A stretch of DNA of 64,000 bases from Pseudomonas gingeri (GCF_013386115.1 NZ_JACAOR010000011.1:372001-436000), one strand, 5' to 3'. Numbered from the stretch's first letter, positions 8,714 to 17,527 are shown. Numbers and translations: made by a program. Notes: generated from the sequence alone by a model not told the origin.

Positions 8714-9547
8714 ATGAGCACTTTGAGTTGGATTCGTGGCATCAATGGAACCTTGGGTCGAGTGGCACCACGGGTGGTCGCCAGCCGCATGCGCCAGATG
8801 TTCATGACCCCTCGCGCGCGTTTGCCACGGGACTGGGAGTTGCCGCTGCTGGCAACCGCGGAGCGCATCACCCTGCGCTTCGGTCTTTCCGCCCTGCGCT
8901 GGGGGAAAGGTCCGACAGTGCTACTGATGCATGGCTGGGAAGGGCGGCCGACACAGTTCGCCAACCTGATCAATGCGCTGGTAGCGGCCGGATACACCGC
9001 CGTGGCGCTCGACGGTCCGGCCCATGGCCGCTCGCCGGGACGCGAGGCGAATGTGGTGGTGTTTGCCCGGGCCCTGCTCGAAGCCGCCGCCGAACTGCCG
9101 CCGCTCAAGGCGGTGGTCGGTCACTCCATGGGCGGCGCCAGCGCGATGCTCGCCACCCAGCTCGGGCTGCGCACCGAAGCCCTGGTCAGTATCGCCGCTC
9201 CGGCCCGGGTGCTGGGGGTGCTGCGTGGCTTCGCGCGTTATGTCGGCTTGCCGCCGCGGGCGCGTTCGGCGTTTATCCGTGAAGTCGAGCGGGATGTCGG
9301 GATGCGTGCGGCGCACCTGGATATCGAGCACTACCAGATGGACATGCCGGGGTTGATCGTCCATGCCGAGGATGACCGAATGGTCCGCGTGGATGAATCA
9401 CGACGTATTCACGAAGCCTGGTTCGACAGCCGCCTGCTGCGCCTGGAAAGCGGCGGCCACCTGCAGGTGCTGGCCGATCAGCGGCTGATCGACGGGGTGC
9501 TCGCACTGCTGGCGGGCCGCAGCCTCGCGCAGCGTCAATCGGCCTGA
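8714..9547 (+). CDS. Alpha/beta-fold hydrolase, 277 aa
   Basis: A serine hydrolase of the alpha/beta superfamily. The oxyanion-hole HGWEG lies at residues 73-77, the nucleophile elbow GHSMGG at 126-131 (Ser128), a likely acid in HAEDDRMV (about 220) and the catalytic His in ESGGHLQV (about 252). It has no signal peptide, so it is cytoplasmic. GAGG precedes the ATG. It sits between the TetR gene and a hotdog-fold thioesterase, with small gaps, and the three probably form an operon. The substrate is not evident. Confidence 0.88.
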   Translation: MSTLSWIRGINGTLGRVAPRVVASRMRQMFMTPRARLPRDWELPLLATAERITLRFGLSALRWGKGPTVLLMHGWEGRPTQFANLINALVAAGYTAVALDGPAHGRSPGREANVVVFARALLEAAAELPPLKAVVGHSMGGASAMLATQLGLRTEALVSIAAPARVLGVLRGFARYVGLPPRARSAFIREVERDVGMRAAHLDIEHYQMDMPGLIVHAEDDRMVRVDESRRIHEAWFDSRLLRLESGGHLQVLADQRLIDGVLALLAGRSLAQRQSA

Positions 9548-9590
9548 TCCGTTACACTGCCCCGGTCTTTGAATTGACCGGGAGCGGTAC

Positions 9591-10025
9591 ATGAGCTGGG
9601 ATCTGGCGACACCCTTCACCCTCGACCTGCAGGTGGCCGCCGAGGACATCGACGGCCTCGGGCACGCCAATAACGCGGCGTATGTCACCTGGCTGGAGCG
9701 TTGCGCCTGGCGTCATTCCCAGCGCCTGGGCCTGGATCTTGTCGAGTACCGCCGGCTGGACCGGGCGATGGCCGTGGTACGCCACGAAATCGATTACCTG
9801 GCGGCCGCCTATGAAGGCGACGAACTGCAACTGGCGACCTGGATCGTCGACTGGGACCAGCGCCTGAAGATGACCCGGCGGTTCCAGCTGGTCCGTCCCA
9901 GCGATAACCTGACGCTGCTGCGCGCGCAAACCACCTTTGTCTGCATCGAGCTGTCCAGCGGCCGGCCCAAGCGCATGCCGGCGGAGTTTCTCGACGGTTA
10001 TGGCCCGGCGGTGCAGTCGGTCTGA
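9591..10025 (+). CDS. Hotdog-fold acyl-CoA thioesterase (YbgC/4HBT type), 144 aa
   Basis: A small cytoplasmic hotdog protein. The N-terminal motif AAEDIDGLGHANNAAYVTWLE carries the Asp/His-Asn region typical of 4-hydroxybenzoyl-CoA thioesterase-like enzymes, and the length matches the family. It presumably hydrolyses an acyl-CoA thioester. GGGAGCGG precedes the ATG by a normal spacing. It lies 43 bp after the hydrolase, probably in the same operon. A hairpin (10036-10058) follows it. Confidence 0.85.
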   Translation: MSWDLATPFTLDLQVAAEDIDGLGHANNAAYVTWLERCAWRHSQRLGLDLVEYRRLDRAMAVVRHEIDYLAAAYEGDELQLATWIVDWDQRLKMTRRFQLVRPSDNLTLLRAQTTFVCIELSSGRPKRMPAEFLDGYGPAVQSV

Positions 10026-10035
10026 GGAAGTACCG

Positions 10036-10065
10036 GTTTACGGAAGAAACCCGTAAACTGCCGCA
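10036..10065 (+). terminator. Probable terminator after the thioesterase gene
   Basis: An eight-bp perfect stem GTTTACGG/CCGTAAAC with the seven-base loop AAGAAAC is followed after seven bases by a T-run. The separation from the T-run makes it a moderate candidate. Confidence 0.5.
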
Positions 10066-10131
10066 CTTTTTCGCGGGCCGCTTTTTTCCATGGCCACTTT
10101 TCGCTGACTGCTTTTTTCTATGAGAGTCCCC

Positions 10132-11091
10132 ATGCAAATTGCCCTGGCGCCCATGGAGGGGTTGGTCGACAACATCCTGCGGGATGTCCTGACCCGTGTT
10201 GGCGGCATCGACTGGTGCGTCACCGAGTTTATCCGGATCAATGACTCGTTGTTGACGCCGGCCTACTTCTACAAGTTCGCCCCCGAACTGCTGACCGGGG
10301 CCCGCACCGCTGCCGGCGTGCCGCTGCGCGTGCAACTGCTGGGTTCTGATCCGGTGTGCCTGGCGGAAAACGCGGCACTGGCCTGTGAACTGGGTTCGCA
10401 GGTCATCGACCTGAACTTCGGTTGCCCGGCCAAGACCGTGAACAAATCCCGCGGCGGGGCGGTGCTGCTCAAGGAGCCGGAACTGCTCAACAGCATCGTC
10501 GAGCAGGTGCGCCGCGCGGTGCCGGCGCATATCCCGGTGACGGCGAAGATGCGCCTGGGCTTCGACAGCCCGGATGGCGCGCTGGTCTGCGGCACGGCCC
10601 TGGCCGAAGGCGGCGCGTCGCAGATTGTCGTGCACGCGCGGACCAAGGTCGACGGCTACAAGCCGCCGGCTCACTGGGAGTGGGTGGCGCGGGTCCAGGA
10701 AGTGGTCAAGGTGCCGGTGTTCGCCAATGGCGATATCTGGTCGGTGGAAGACTGGCGGCGTTGCCGTGAAGTCAGCGGTGCCGAGGATTTCATGCTCGGT
10801 CGCGGCCTGGTATCGCGTCCGGACCTGGCCCGACAGATCGCCGCTGCACGGGCTGGCGAAGAAGTGGTCGAGATGAGCTGGGCCGACCTGCAACCGCTGA
10901 TCCGCGACTTCTGGGCGCAGGTGGTCACGCAACTGACGCCACGCCAGGCGCCGGGTCGCCTCAAGCAATGGCTGGCGATGCTGACACGTAATTATCCCGA
11001 GGCCGTCGAGCTGTTCAATACCGTGCGCCGGGAGACCGATTGCGACGCGGTCGGGCGCCTGGTGAATGCACCGCTGCCCGAGATGGCGTGA
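10132..11091 (+). CDS. dusC: tRNA-dihydrouridine(16) synthase, 319 aa
   Basis: A flavin-dependent reductase that converts a D-loop uridine to dihydrouridine. It opens with the FMN-barrel motif MQIALAPMEGLVD; the catalytic cysteine is in NFGCPAKTVN (C98) and the phosphate-binding region reads GRGLVSRPDL. Overall similarity to Escherichia coli DusC (ITEF-type N-terminus, KQWL near the C-terminus) supports U16 specificity. An ATG 12 bases upstream (10120) is an alternative start; I prefer 10132 because GAGAGT lies in front of it and it matches family N-termini. Confidence 0.93.
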   Translation: MQIALAPMEGLVDNILRDVLTRVGGIDWCVTEFIRINDSLLTPAYFYKFAPELLTGARTAAGVPLRVQLLGSDPVCLAENAALACELGSQVIDLNFGCPAKTVNKSRGGAVLLKEPELLNSIVEQVRRAVPAHIPVTAKMRLGFDSPDGALVCGTALAEGGASQIVVHARTKVDGYKPPAHWEWVARVQEVVKVPVFANGDIWSVEDWRRCREVSGAEDFMLGRGLVSRPDLARQIAAARAGEEVVEMSWADLQPLIRDFWAQVVTQLTPRQAPGRLKQWLAMLTRNYPEAVELFNTVRRETDCDAVGRLVNAPLPEMA

Positions 11092-11110
11092 AAATTTTTC
11101 AGATGATTCT

Positions 11111-11138
11111 CTTGAAATGTGTTTGGGCGTTCCTATCT
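11111..11138 (+). promoter_or_regulatory. Sigma-32 (heat-shock) promoter of ibpA
   Basis: CTTGAAA (11111-11117) and CCTATCT (11132-11138) are separated by 14 bp, close to the RpoH consensus CTTGAAA-N13-15-CCCATNT. It is located about 70 bp upstream of a small heat-shock gene, as expected. Confidence 0.8.
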
Positions 11139-11146
11139 AAGGGGTA

Positions 11147-11206
11147 CGCGATGCCGAATTCGGGTCGCGGATAAAACCACTCGCTGAATTTCAGGAGATT
11201 GACATG
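11147..11206 (+). ncRNA. ROSE-like RNA thermometer in the ibpA leader
   Basis: The 5' leader can fold into two hairpins. The first is CGCGA-TG-CCGAATTCGG-G-TCGCG (11147-11169). The second pairs CTCGCT (11180-11185) with the Shine-Dalgarno AGGAG (11193-11197), leaving one G unpaired opposite the SD. The UCGCU segment fits the conserved U(U/C)GCU of ROSE elements, which open at heat-shock temperature. ROSE control of ibpA is established for other pseudomonads; the assignment here is by structure read by eye. Confidence 0.75.
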
Positions 11207-11653
11207 ACTACTGCATTTTCCCTGGCTCCACTGTTCCGTTCTTCCGTCGGCTTCGACCGTTTCAACGACCTGTTCGAAACCGCGTTGCGCAATGAGCCCG
11301 GCAGCAGCTACCCCCCTTACAACGTCGAAAAACACGGTGAAGACCAGTACCGTATCGTCGTCGCGGCAGCCGGTTTCCAGGAAGAAGACCTGGAACTGCA
11401 AGTCGAGAAGGGCGTGCTGACCGTCAGTGGCGGCAAGCGTGAAGCCAAGGCCGAAAGCGTCAGCTACCTGCACCAGGGCATTGCCCAGCGTGCCTTCAAG
11501 TTGTCCTTCCGTCTGGCCGACCACATCGAGGTCAAGGCCGCCGGCCTGAGTAACGGCCTGCTGAACATCGACCTGCTGCGGGTCGTGCCGGAAGAGGCGA
11601 AAGCCAAGCGCATCCCGATCAACGGCGCGCAGCAACCGGCCTTGCAGCACTAA
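11204..11653 (+). CDS. ibpA: Small heat-shock protein (Hsp20/IbpA), 149 aa
   Basis: An ATP-independent holdase chaperone that binds unfolding proteins in the cytoplasm. It begins with the IbpA-type stretch APLFRSSVGFDRFNDLFE, followed by an alpha-crystallin domain (about residues 35-125: YPPYNVEKHGEDQYRI, VEKGVLTVSG) and a C-terminal tail with KRIPI, the I-x-I anchoring motif. Expression should be doubly heat-controlled by the sigma-32 promoter at 11111 and the ROSE-like leader. It is a single-gene transcript ended by the hairpin at 11672. Confidence 0.95.
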   Translation: MTTAFSLAPLFRSSVGFDRFNDLFETALRNEPGSSYPPYNVEKHGEDQYRIVVAAAGFQEEDLELQVEKGVLTVSGGKREAKAESVSYLHQGIAQRAFKLSFRLADHIEVKAAGLSNGLLNIDLLRVVPEEAKAKRIPINGAQQPALQH

Positions 11654-11671
11654 GCGCAAGCCCGCAAGACA

Positions 11672-11700
11672 GAACCCCGCCTCGGCGGGGTTCTTTGTTT
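11672..11700 (+). terminator. Terminator between ibpA and the GGDEF-EAL gene
   Basis: GAACCCCGCCTCGGCGGGGTTC is a strong stem followed by TTTGTTT. The stem is symmetrical, and it lies between two convergent genes, so it may also help stop the leftward transcript. Confidence 0.85.
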
Positions 11701-14700
11701 CAGGGCAGGCCGGTCAGCAATTTCTTGAATTCCTCCATGGGCAATGGCCGGCTGTGCAGGTAGCCCTGGTACAGGTGGCAGCCCAGGCCCTCGAGGAACA
11801 CCAGTTGCTCCGGCAGTTCCACACCTTCGGCGATCACCGTCAGGCCGAGGCTGCGGGCCATGGCGACAATCGCGCGGATGATCTCGGCGTCGTTGGGATC
11901 GTGGGTCGCGTCGCGGACAAACGACTGGTCGATCTTCAGCGCGTCCACCGGCAGGCGCTTGAGGTAGGTCAGCGACGAATAGCCGGTGCCGAAATCGTCC
12001 ATGGCAAAACTGACGCCGAGCTTGTTCAGGCGGCGCATCTTGCTGATGGTGTCCTCCATGTTCTGGATCACGATGCCTTCGGTGATTTCCAGCTTGAGCA
12101 TCGATGAAGGCACGTTGTGCTGCAGCAGCGTGCGTTCCACCCGTTCGACGAAGTCGGCCTGGCGGAACTGGCGCGGGCTGATGTTCACGCACAGGCTGAA
12201 GGAGTGCAGGATCAGCCCGTCGCGCAGCAGTATGCCGAACGCCTCGCAGGCATGATCGAGGATCCAGGTGCCCACCTCGAGGATCAACCCGCTGTCTTCC
12301 AGCACCTTGATGAATTCGGTGGGCGATTGCGCACCGAGTTCCGGGTGATGCCAGCGCACCAGCGCTTCGGCACCGACGATGCTGTTGTCGCGGGCGTCGA
12401 CCTGGGGCTGGAAATGCACGCTGAACTCGCCACGGGAAAGTGCCTGGCGCAGATCGTTTTCCATGCGCAGGCGTTCGCTGGCGGCCTTCTGCATGGTGCT
12501 GTGGAACATCTGGGTGATATTGCGCCCCGAGTCCTTGGCCCGATACAACGCGATATCGGCCCGCTTGAGCAGGTCGGCGGGGGTCGAGCCGTGGTCCGGG
12601 ATAAGGGCCACGCCGATGCTCGGGGTCACCTGCAGGCGCTGGCCGTCGAGGAACATCGGCTCGGCCAGCAGCTCACGGATCGTGTCGGCCAGGTCGCGGA
12701 CCTTTTGCGTGACTTCGCTGCGCGAGCCGTCGAGGCCGCTGAGCAGCACCACGAACTCGTCACCGCCGAGACGCGCCACGGTGTCTTCGGTGCGCACACT
12801 GGCTTCCAGGCGCGCGGTGACCACCTTGAGCACGGTGTCGCCCACCGGGTGGCCGAGGGAGTCGTTGATGTGCTTGAAGTGGTCGAGGTCGAGGAACAGC
12901 AAGGCACCGCGCAGGTTGTGGCGCTTGAGCAGGGCGATCTGCTGGCTCAGACGGTCCATCAGCAGGGCGCGGTTGGGCAGGTTGGTCAACGGGTCGTGGT
13001 AGGCCAGGTGGCGGATCTGCGCCTGGGCATTCTTCAGCAGGCTGATGTCCCGGGCGGTCAACAGCAGGCAGGCGGTTTCGTTGAGCGTGATGGGTTCGAC
13101 CGATACCTCTACCGTCAGCACGTCGCCGCGCTTGTTGCGCCCGAGCATGTCGCGATGGGGCACATGGCCCTTTTCCTTGAGCTCGTTGAGCAGGGCAGTG
13201 CGCTGCTTGTGGTCGGCCCAGATGCCCAGCTCATACACCGTGCGACCGATCACCTCGCTGCTGGTGTAGCCGGTCAGCCGGCAGAAGCCGTCATTGACCT
13301 CCAGGTAGCGCCCGCTTTCACGTTCGGTGATGGTGATGGCGTCGGGGCTGGAGTGGAACGCCTTGGCGAATTTTTCCTCGCTGGCCTTGAGCGCGGCCTC
13401 GGCCCGTTGCTGCTGGGTGATATCGCGCAGGGTGGTGACGATGCAGGGCTGTTCCTCGACCACGATCTGCCGGCTGGTGATCACGCAGGTCAGGGCCTGG
13501 CCGCTCTTGTGGTGGACGATCACCGCGACATTGTTCAGCGCCTGGTCGCGAATCACCTGCTGGATGCGTTGCAGGCGCTTGGCCGAGTCGTCCCAGAGGC
13601 CGATCTGTTCGGCGCTGCGGTGGCGGATTTCGTCGATGGTCCAGCCAAAGGTCTGGGTGAAGGCCGAGTTGATCTCGATAAACTGCCCGCTGTCCTGCAA
13701 GGTCACGCAGATCGGATCGGGGCTGGCCTGGAACAGGCTGGCGAACTTCTCTTCCGAGGCTTGCAGGCGCTGTTCGCGTTCGACCTGTTCGGTGATATCG
13801 AGCAGGGTGCCGGCCATGCGCAGGGGATTGCCCTCGCTGTCGCGGTAGAGCCGGGCGCGGCTTTCCAGGTAGCGCGAGGTGCCGTTTTCCAGCTGCACCC
13901 GATAGGTCAGCTGGTAGTTGCCCGCGGGGCCTTCGCGCAGGCTGCGATAGGCCTGGCGCATATTCTCGCGTTCCTCGGTGGGCACGCCGTCGAAGAACGC
14001 GTCGAAGGATTCATGGAACGGCTGGGGCTCCAGGCCGTGCAATTGCGCCGCCCGCGCCGAGCCGTAGAGCATGCCGCTGGGGATATGCCAGTCCCAGGTG
14101 CCCAGTTGGGCCGAATCCAGGGCCAAGTCGAGGCGTTCCTGGCTGTCCTTGAGGGCCTGCTCGGCGTTTTTCTGCTCCGTGGTGTCGAGAAAGGTGCTGA
14201 GCAGGTAGGCCTGGCCTTCCAGTTCGACCCGCTGGGCGCTGAGGATGCCATCGTGAATGCGCCCGTTGCTGCCCCGGAACTGCACTTCCTGGCTGACCGA
14301 TTCGCCCTTGGCCCGCAGCGACTTGACCAGCCGCTCGCGCTCCTCGGGATGCACCCACAGGCCCAGTTCCACGGTGGTCAGGCCAATCACCTGGAGCGCC
14401 GGCCAGCCGAACAGGCTTTCGAAATACTGGTTGGCTTCGCTGATCAGGCCATCTTCCTCACGGGTCAGCAACACCATGTTCGGGGACAGGTGGAACAGCG
14501 TGGCAAAGCGCTTTTCCGAACTGCTGAGGGCATGTTCGCGCTGGCGCTGGTGAGTGATTTCGCGGATCACCCCGATCATCCGGGGCTTGCCGCTCTTGTC
14601 CGGGATCAGGCTGCCGTTGATCTCCAGCCAGTGCAGGCTGCCGTCCGGCCAGCGGATGCGGTGATGCATCGCCTGTTCCAGCGGCTCTCCGGCCAGCACG

Positions 14701-14984
14701 GCATGGAAGGCCCGCACCGTGCGGGCGCGGTCTTCGGCGGGCAGCAGCTCCAGGTAGTCGAGGTCCTTGGGCAGTGGCTGGTGCGGGTCGAAGCCGAACA
14801 GCGCCTGGGTGCCGCGGGACCAGCTGACCAGGCCGCTTTCGATGTCCCAATACCAGGCCCCGAGGCGCGCACCGTTGAGTGCGGCCAATAACTGCGGCGC
14901 GTTTTGCCAGCTTTTTTCCGACTCGTGAGGGTCGAGGGCATGGATGCGTGGCAACGGCGGAATACGGTTAGCATGCTTGGGCAT
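11700..14984 (-). CDS. Multi-PAS GGDEF-EAL protein (c-di-GMP turnover), 1094 aa
   Basis: A cytoplasmic sensor protein without obvious membrane segments. About five PAS/PAC repeats fill residues 30-650 (each ending in a DIT/DTT-type motif such as REITHQR, LDTTEQK, LDITEQV, RDITQQQ, RDISLLK). A GGDEF domain follows at about 665-825, with intact ARLGGDEF and an inhibitory RxxD site (RTED) five residues before it. The EAL domain at about 840-1090 keeps EALVRW, DDFGTGYSS and AEGVE. Both domains look catalytically competent, so the protein may make and break c-di-GMP depending on PAS signals. The ATG at 14984 (MPKHANRIPP) has AAGGA upstream. Confidence 0.93.
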   Translation of the reverse strand: MPKHANRIPPLPRIHALDPHESEKSWQNAPQLLAALNGARLGAWYWDIESGLVSWSRGTQALFGFDPHQPLPKDLDYLELLPAEDRARTVRAFHAVLAGEPLEQAMHHRIRWPDGSLHWLEINGSLIPDKSGKPRMIGVIREITHQRQREHALSSSEKRFATLFHLSPNMVLLTREEDGLISEANQYFESLFGWPALQVIGLTTVELGLWVHPEERERLVKSLRAKGESVSQEVQFRGSNGRIHDGILSAQRVELEGQAYLLSTFLDTTEQKNAEQALKDSQERLDLALDSAQLGTWDWHIPSGMLYGSARAAQLHGLEPQPFHESFDAFFDGVPTEERENMRQAYRSLREGPAGNYQLTYRVQLENGTSRYLESRARLYRDSEGNPLRMAGTLLDITEQVEREQRLQASEEKFASLFQASPDPICVTLQDSGQFIEINSAFTQTFGWTIDEIRHRSAEQIGLWDDSAKRLQRIQQVIRDQALNNVAVIVHHKSGQALTCVITSRQIVVEEQPCIVTTLRDITQQQRAEAALKASEEKFAKAFHSSPDAITITERESGRYLEVNDGFCRLTGYTSSEVIGRTVYELGIWADHKQRTALLNELKEKGHVPHRDMLGRNKRGDVLTVEVSVEPITLNETACLLLTARDISLLKNAQAQIRHLAYHDPLTNLPNRALLMDRLSQQIALLKRHNLRGALLFLDLDHFKHINDSLGHPVGDTVLKVVTARLEASVRTEDTVARLGGDEFVVLLSGLDGSRSEVTQKVRDLADTIRELLAEPMFLDGQRLQVTPSIGVALIPDHGSTPADLLKRADIALYRAKDSGRNITQMFHSTMQKAASERLRMENDLRQALSRGEFSVHFQPQVDARDNSIVGAEALVRWHHPELGAQSPTEFIKVLEDSGLILEVGTWILDHACEAFGILLRDGLILHSFSLCVNISPRQFRQADFVERVERTLLQHNVPSSMLKLEITEGIVIQNMEDTISKMRRLNKLGVSFAMDDFGTGYSSLTYLKRLPVDALKIDQSFVRDATHDPNDAEIIRAIVAMARSLGLTVIAEGVELPEQLVFLEGLGCHLYQGYLHSRPLPMEEFKKLLTGLP

Positions 14985-15054
14985 CAACAGCAGTCCTTGG
15001 GGTGAAAGGAACGTTTTTGCTGCAAAAGACCTGATGGGTTGGGCCAGCCCCGGC

Positions 15055-15945
15055 TTATGCCGACAAGGCCGGCAAATCCGTCTGCCCATCCAGTAAAGCC
15101 ATAAAGGCCCGCGCGGCGTTCGACAGCGTCCGTTCGGTATGCAGGATATAGCCTAGCTGGCGACTCAGTTGTATGCCCGGTAAAGGTATGCGTGCCACCT
15201 GATCGTCGAGCATGGTGCGCGGCAGCACGCTCCAGGCCAGGCCGATGGACACCATCATCTTGATGGTTTCCAGGTAGTTGGTGCTCATGGCGATGTTCGG
15301 TGTCAGGCCCTGGGCCTCGAACAGGCGCTGGACGATATGGTGGGTAAAGGTGTTGCCGCCGGGGAAAACCGCCGGACGGTGGGCGATATCGCCGAGGCTG
15401 ACCGTGCCGCTGCTGGCCAGGGGATGCTCGGGGGCGACGACAAAATCCAGCGGATCGTCCCACACCGGCACGGCGCGGACCAGGTGATGCGGTTCCGGCG
15501 CCAGGGTGATGACCGCCAGCTCGGCGCGGCCGTGGAGGATTTCCTCGTAGGCGACCTCCGAATCGAGGAACTGGATATCCAGCGCCACCTGCGGATACTG
15601 CCGGGTGAAGGCCCGTAGCAGGGGCGGCAGGCGGTGCAGGCCGATATGATGGCTGGTAGCCAGGGTCAGGCGCCCGCTGACTTCGCCGGTGAGGTTGGTC
15701 AGGGCCCGGCGCGTGTCATCCAGCACATTGAGGATCTGGTAGGCCCGGGGCAGAAGGGCCCGGCCGGCCTCGGTCAGGCCGACCTCGCGCCCCAGGCGGT
15801 CGAACAGGCGCACGTTGAGTTGCTGCTCCAGCCCGGCGATCCGTTTGCTGATGGCGGGCTGGGTCAGGTGCAGGCGTTCGCCCGCGCCGGAGAAGCTGCC
15901 CGTCTCGGCAATGGCGATAAAGGCATTGAGATTGGCCAGGTCCAT
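15055..15945 (-). CDS. LysR-family regulator divergent from leuC, 296 aa
   Basis: The N-terminal helix-turn-helix (AIAETGSFSGAGERLHLTQPAISKRI) and RLFDRLGREVGLTEAG wing are followed by a LysR effector-binding domain with HHIGLHRLPPLLRAF and the C-terminal ERTLSNAARAFMALL. The gene is transcribed away from leuC across a 153-bp gap; the same neighbour pair is conserved in P. aeruginosa. A CATAA-AAA-TTATG dyad lies between the two genes and is a plausible target. Control of leuCD-leuB is inferred from position. It follows, on the same strand, directly upstream of the GGDEF-EAL gene (70-bp gap). Confidence 0.92.
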   Translation of the reverse strand: MDLANLNAFIAIAETGSFSGAGERLHLTQPAISKRIAGLEQQLNVRLFDRLGREVGLTEAGRALLPRAYQILNVLDDTRRALTNLTGEVSGRLTLATSHHIGLHRLPPLLRAFTRQYPQVALDIQFLDSEVAYEEILHGRAELAVITLAPEPHHLVRAVPVWDDPLDFVVAPEHPLASSGTVSLGDIAHRPAVFPGGNTFTHHIVQRLFEAQGLTPNIAMSTNYLETIKMMVSIGLAWSVLPRTMLDDQVARIPLPGIQLSRQLGYILHTERTLSNAARAFMALLDGQTDLPALSA

Positions 15946-15973
15946 TATTTGTATTCCATCTGGTTATCCAAAG

Positions 15974-16018
15974 CATAAAAATTATGAATTTGAGTTATTC
16001 ACTCTAACCCCCTAGGAT
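15974..16018 (+). promoter_or_regulatory. leuC promoter with candidate LysR operator
   Basis: A -35-like TTGAGT (15990-15995) and a -10 TAGGAT (16013-16018) are spaced by 17 bp. Immediately upstream, CATAAAAATTATG (15974-15986) is a perfect dyad of five-base arms and a typical place for a LysR-type activator to bind. The leuC start is 81 bp downstream of the -10. Confidence 0.5.
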
Positions 16019-16098
16019 CGACCTCACAAGCCAAAGGGTTATTGAGAATAGTCATCAATAAGCCGGGGCATAGAAACAAGCTGATGAGGAAACGTCTG

Positions 16099-17517
16099 AT
16101 GGCCGGCAAAACGCTTTACGACAAGCTTTGGGATTCCCATGAAGTGAAACGGCGCGACGATGGGTCGTCGCTGATCTATATCGACCGTCACATCATCCAC
16201 GAAGTGACCTCGCCGCAAGCGTTCGAAGGCCTCAAGCTGGCCGGGCGCAAGCCTTGGCGGGTCGACTCGATCATCGCCACGCCCGACCACAACGTGCCGA
16301 CCACCCCGGAGCGCAAGGGCGGGATCACGGCGATTGCCGACCAGGTGTCGCGCCTGCAGGTGCAGACCCTCGACGACTACTGCGATGAATATGGCATCAC
16401 CGAATTCAAGATGAATGACGTGCGTCAAGGCATCGTGCATGTGATCGGCCCGGAGCAGGGTGCGACCTTGCCGGGCATGACCGTGGTCTGCGGTGACTCC
16501 CATACCTCGACCCACGGCGCCTTCGGGGCCCTGGCCCACGGTATCGGCACGTCCGAGGTCGAGCACGTGTTCGCCACCCAGTGCCTGGTGGCGAAGAAAA
16601 TGAAGAACATGCTGGTGCGCGTCGAAGGCCAGTTGCCGTTCGGCGTGACCGCCAAGGACATCGTCCTCGCCGTGATCGGCAAGATCGGTACCGCGGGCGG
16701 CAACGGCCATGCCATCGAGTTCGCCGGCAGCGCGATCCGCGACCTGTCCATCGAAGGCCGCATGACCATCTGCAACATGTCCATCGAAGCCGGTGCCCGC
16801 GTGGGCCTGGTGGCCGCCGATGAAAAGACCGTGGCCTACGTCAAGGACCGTCCGTTCGCCCCGAAAGGCGCCGAGTGGGACCTGGCTGTCGAAGCCTGGA
16901 AAGACCTGGTGTCCGACGCCGACGCGGTGTTCGACACCGTGGTCGAGCTGGACGCGACGCAGATCAAGCCGCAGGTCAGCTGGGGCACCTCGCCGGAAAT
17001 GGTTCTGGCGGTTGACCAGAACGTGCCGGATCCGGCCAAGGAGACCGACCTGGTCAAGCGCGGTTCCATCGAGCGCGCGCTCAAGTACATGGGCCTGCGG
17101 GCCAACCAGGCGATCACCGATATCCAGCTCGATCGCGTGTTCATCGGCTCCTGCACCAACTCGCGGATCGAAGACCTGCGTGCGGCGGCGGTGATTGCCA
17201 AGGGTCGCAAGGTGGCTTCGACCATCAAGCAGGCCATCGTGGTGCCGGGTTCGGGCCTGGTGAAGGCCCAGGCGGAAGCGGAAGGCCTGGACAAGATTTT
17301 CCTCGAGGCCGGTTTCGAATGGCGCGAGCCGGGTTGCTCCATGTGCCTGGCGATGAACCCGGACCGCCTGGAAAGCGGCGAGCACTGCGCGTCGACGTCC
17401 AACCGCAACTTCGAAGGGCGCCAGGGCGCCGGCGGGCGTACCCACCTCGTCAGCCCGGCCATGGCCGCCGCGGCTGCCGTCAACGGTCGTTTCATCGACG
17501 TTCGCGAATTGATCTGA
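16099..17517 (+). CDS. leuC: 3-isopropylmalate dehydratase large subunit, 472 aa
   Basis: The iron-sulfur subunit of isopropylmalate isomerase, the second step specific to leucine synthesis. It starts MAGKTLYDKLWDSHEV; the aconitase-family signatures GDSHTSTHGAFGALAHG and GSCTNSRIEDLRAAA are present and the 4Fe-4S ligands lie in GSCTN and GCSMCLAMN. The length matches E. coli LeuC. The in-frame extension upstream uses a TTG and is not needed. Stop to leuD start is 10 bp, so the two subunits are co-translated. Confidence 0.98.
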   Translation: MAGKTLYDKLWDSHEVKRRDDGSSLIYIDRHIIHEVTSPQAFEGLKLAGRKPWRVDSIIATPDHNVPTTPERKGGITAIADQVSRLQVQTLDDYCDEYGITEFKMNDVRQGIVHVIGPEQGATLPGMTVVCGDSHTSTHGAFGALAHGIGTSEVEHVFATQCLVAKKMKNMLVRVEGQLPFGVTAKDIVLAVIGKIGTAGGNGHAIEFAGSAIRDLSIEGRMTICNMSIEAGARVGLVAADEKTVAYVKDRPFAPKGAEWDLAVEAWKDLVSDADAVFDTVVELDATQIKPQVSWGTSPEMVLAVDQNVPDPAKETDLVKRGSIERALKYMGLRANQAITDIQLDRVFIGSCTNSRIEDLRAAAVIAKGRKVASTIKQAIVVPGSGLVKAQAEAEGLDKIFLEAGFEWREPGCSMCLAMNPDRLESGEHCASTSNRNFEGRQGAGGRTHLVSPAMAAAAAVNGRFIDVRELI

Positions 17518-17527
17518 GGACCACTAC

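Noticed and set aside
12117..14891. 924-codon rightward frame opposite the GGDEF-EAL gene
   Set aside because: The opposite strand has intact PAS, GGDEF and EAL motifs; this frame has none and is a GC shadow.
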